DNA of 6,179 nt from an uncultured Lachnospiraceae bacterium. GTDB taxonomy: Bacteria; Bacillota; Clostridia; Lachnospirales; Lachnospiraceae. The stretch spans positions 1 through 6,179 of the forward strand of contig CAJTQG010000001.1 in NCBI GenBank assembly GCA_910578605.1, written 5' to 3'. A program made the position numbers and the translations under genes. This document shows, piece after piece, positions 6,017-6,179 of the stretch; the first letter of the stretch is position 1, and every line of letters starts with the position of its first letter. Below the pieces are notes generated by a model. That model ran no database searches. It was not told the DNA's origin and saw only the letters and a program-made list of their open reading frames with translations.

Positions 6017-6080
6017 ACTGATAGAATACTACTAATAGACTGCTTATTACTTACTGATAAAATACAACTGATAAAATACT
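6017..6080. repeat. Degenerate 14-bp direct repeats
   Basis: ACTGATAAAATAC occurs twice as a perfect 13-mer, at 6053-6065 and 6067-6079, with a 14-bp period. Related copies are ACTGATAGAATAC at 6017-6029 (one mismatch) and the more diverged ACTAATAGACTGC at 6031-6043. Two copies of CTTATTACT (5993-6001 and 6043-6051) flank the set. The arrangement looks like a decayed minisatellite or a set of regulatory half-sites. It lies more than 300 bp upstream of the lipoprotein gene. Confidence 0.6.
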
Positions 6081-6179
6081 TATGTAACTATTTATACTTT
6101 ATACTTACTACTTACTCAATTACTTACACTAAATCATTACTATTTCTTATCTTTTCATATCTCTTCATGAATAATTCAT

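Larger units (their letters stand above)
5690..6179. other. Long AT-rich non-coding region upstream of the lipoprotein gene
   Basis: About 490 bp contain no plausible gene: stop codons interrupt the minus-strand frames throughout, and the open stretches on the plus strand near 5690-5838 are low-complexity translations without family resemblance. The plus strand is markedly poor in G, so the transcribed minus-strand RNA would be poor in C. The right half is full of TACTTA words (seven copies between 5980 and 6126) and degenerate direct repeats. A palindrome, ATGAAT-A-ATTCAT, lies at the right edge (6167-6179). Only a weak promoter and a possible ten-codon leader reading frame are visible. Confidence 0.6.

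Noticed and set aside
6167..6179. Palindrome ATGAAT-A-ATTCAT at the right edge as an operator or terminator
   Set aside because: Six-bp AT-rich arms are expected by chance in DNA of this composition, and the flanking sequence is cut by the window end.

Overview
The window is low-GC, AT-rich DNA from a Gram-positive anaerobe of the class Clostridia, most likely a gut-type Lachnospiraceae. This rests on recognition of families without a database search: a DUF4358 lipoprotein, a GHL10 glycosidase carrying Ig-like and fibronectin-III-like modules, a PocR-type sensor fused to a minimal chemotaxis signalling domain, purine-rich Shine-Dalgarno sequences and consensus sigma-A promoters. All five genes lie on the minus strand, so transcription runs from right to left.

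In transcription order: (1) 6179-5690 is about 490 bp of AT-rich non-coding DNA with a degenerate 14-bp direct repeat and many TACTTA words. (2) 5689-5132 encodes a small DUF4358-type lipoprotein. (3) 5005-4094 encodes a soluble diacylglycerol/lipid kinase of the DagK/YegS type. (4) A compact terminator lies at 4034-4008, with a sigma-A promoter superimposed on it (the -35 box is the hairpin loop). (5) 3917-2781 encodes an RpoD/SigA-type sigma factor. (6) A stem-loop just after the rpoD stop and a U-tailed terminator-like hairpin at 2647-2606 separate rpoD from (7) 2573-1008, a secreted GHL10-family glycosidase-like protein with a very lysine-rich C-terminus. (8) An extended -10 promoter near 902-874 leads into (9) 818-39, the cytoplasmic PocR-MCP sensor. 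A strong Shine-Dalgarno sequence at the left edge implies another minus-strand gene beginning just outside the window.

The genes do not form one obvious pathway. Three touch the cell envelope (lipoprotein, lipid kinase, glycosidase), one is a core transcription factor and one is a sensor. The sigma factor appears to be its own transcription unit. It lacks the dnaG neighbour that rpoD usually has in Firmicutes, so it could be either the primary sigma factor in a rearranged locus or a second RpoD-like paralogue. I found no mobile element, CRISPR array, tRNA or rRNA. I do not see a convincing new multi-gene system; the more unusual points are the terminator/promoter overlap, the minimal soluble PocR-MCP protein, the rpoD context and the repeat-rich leader region.
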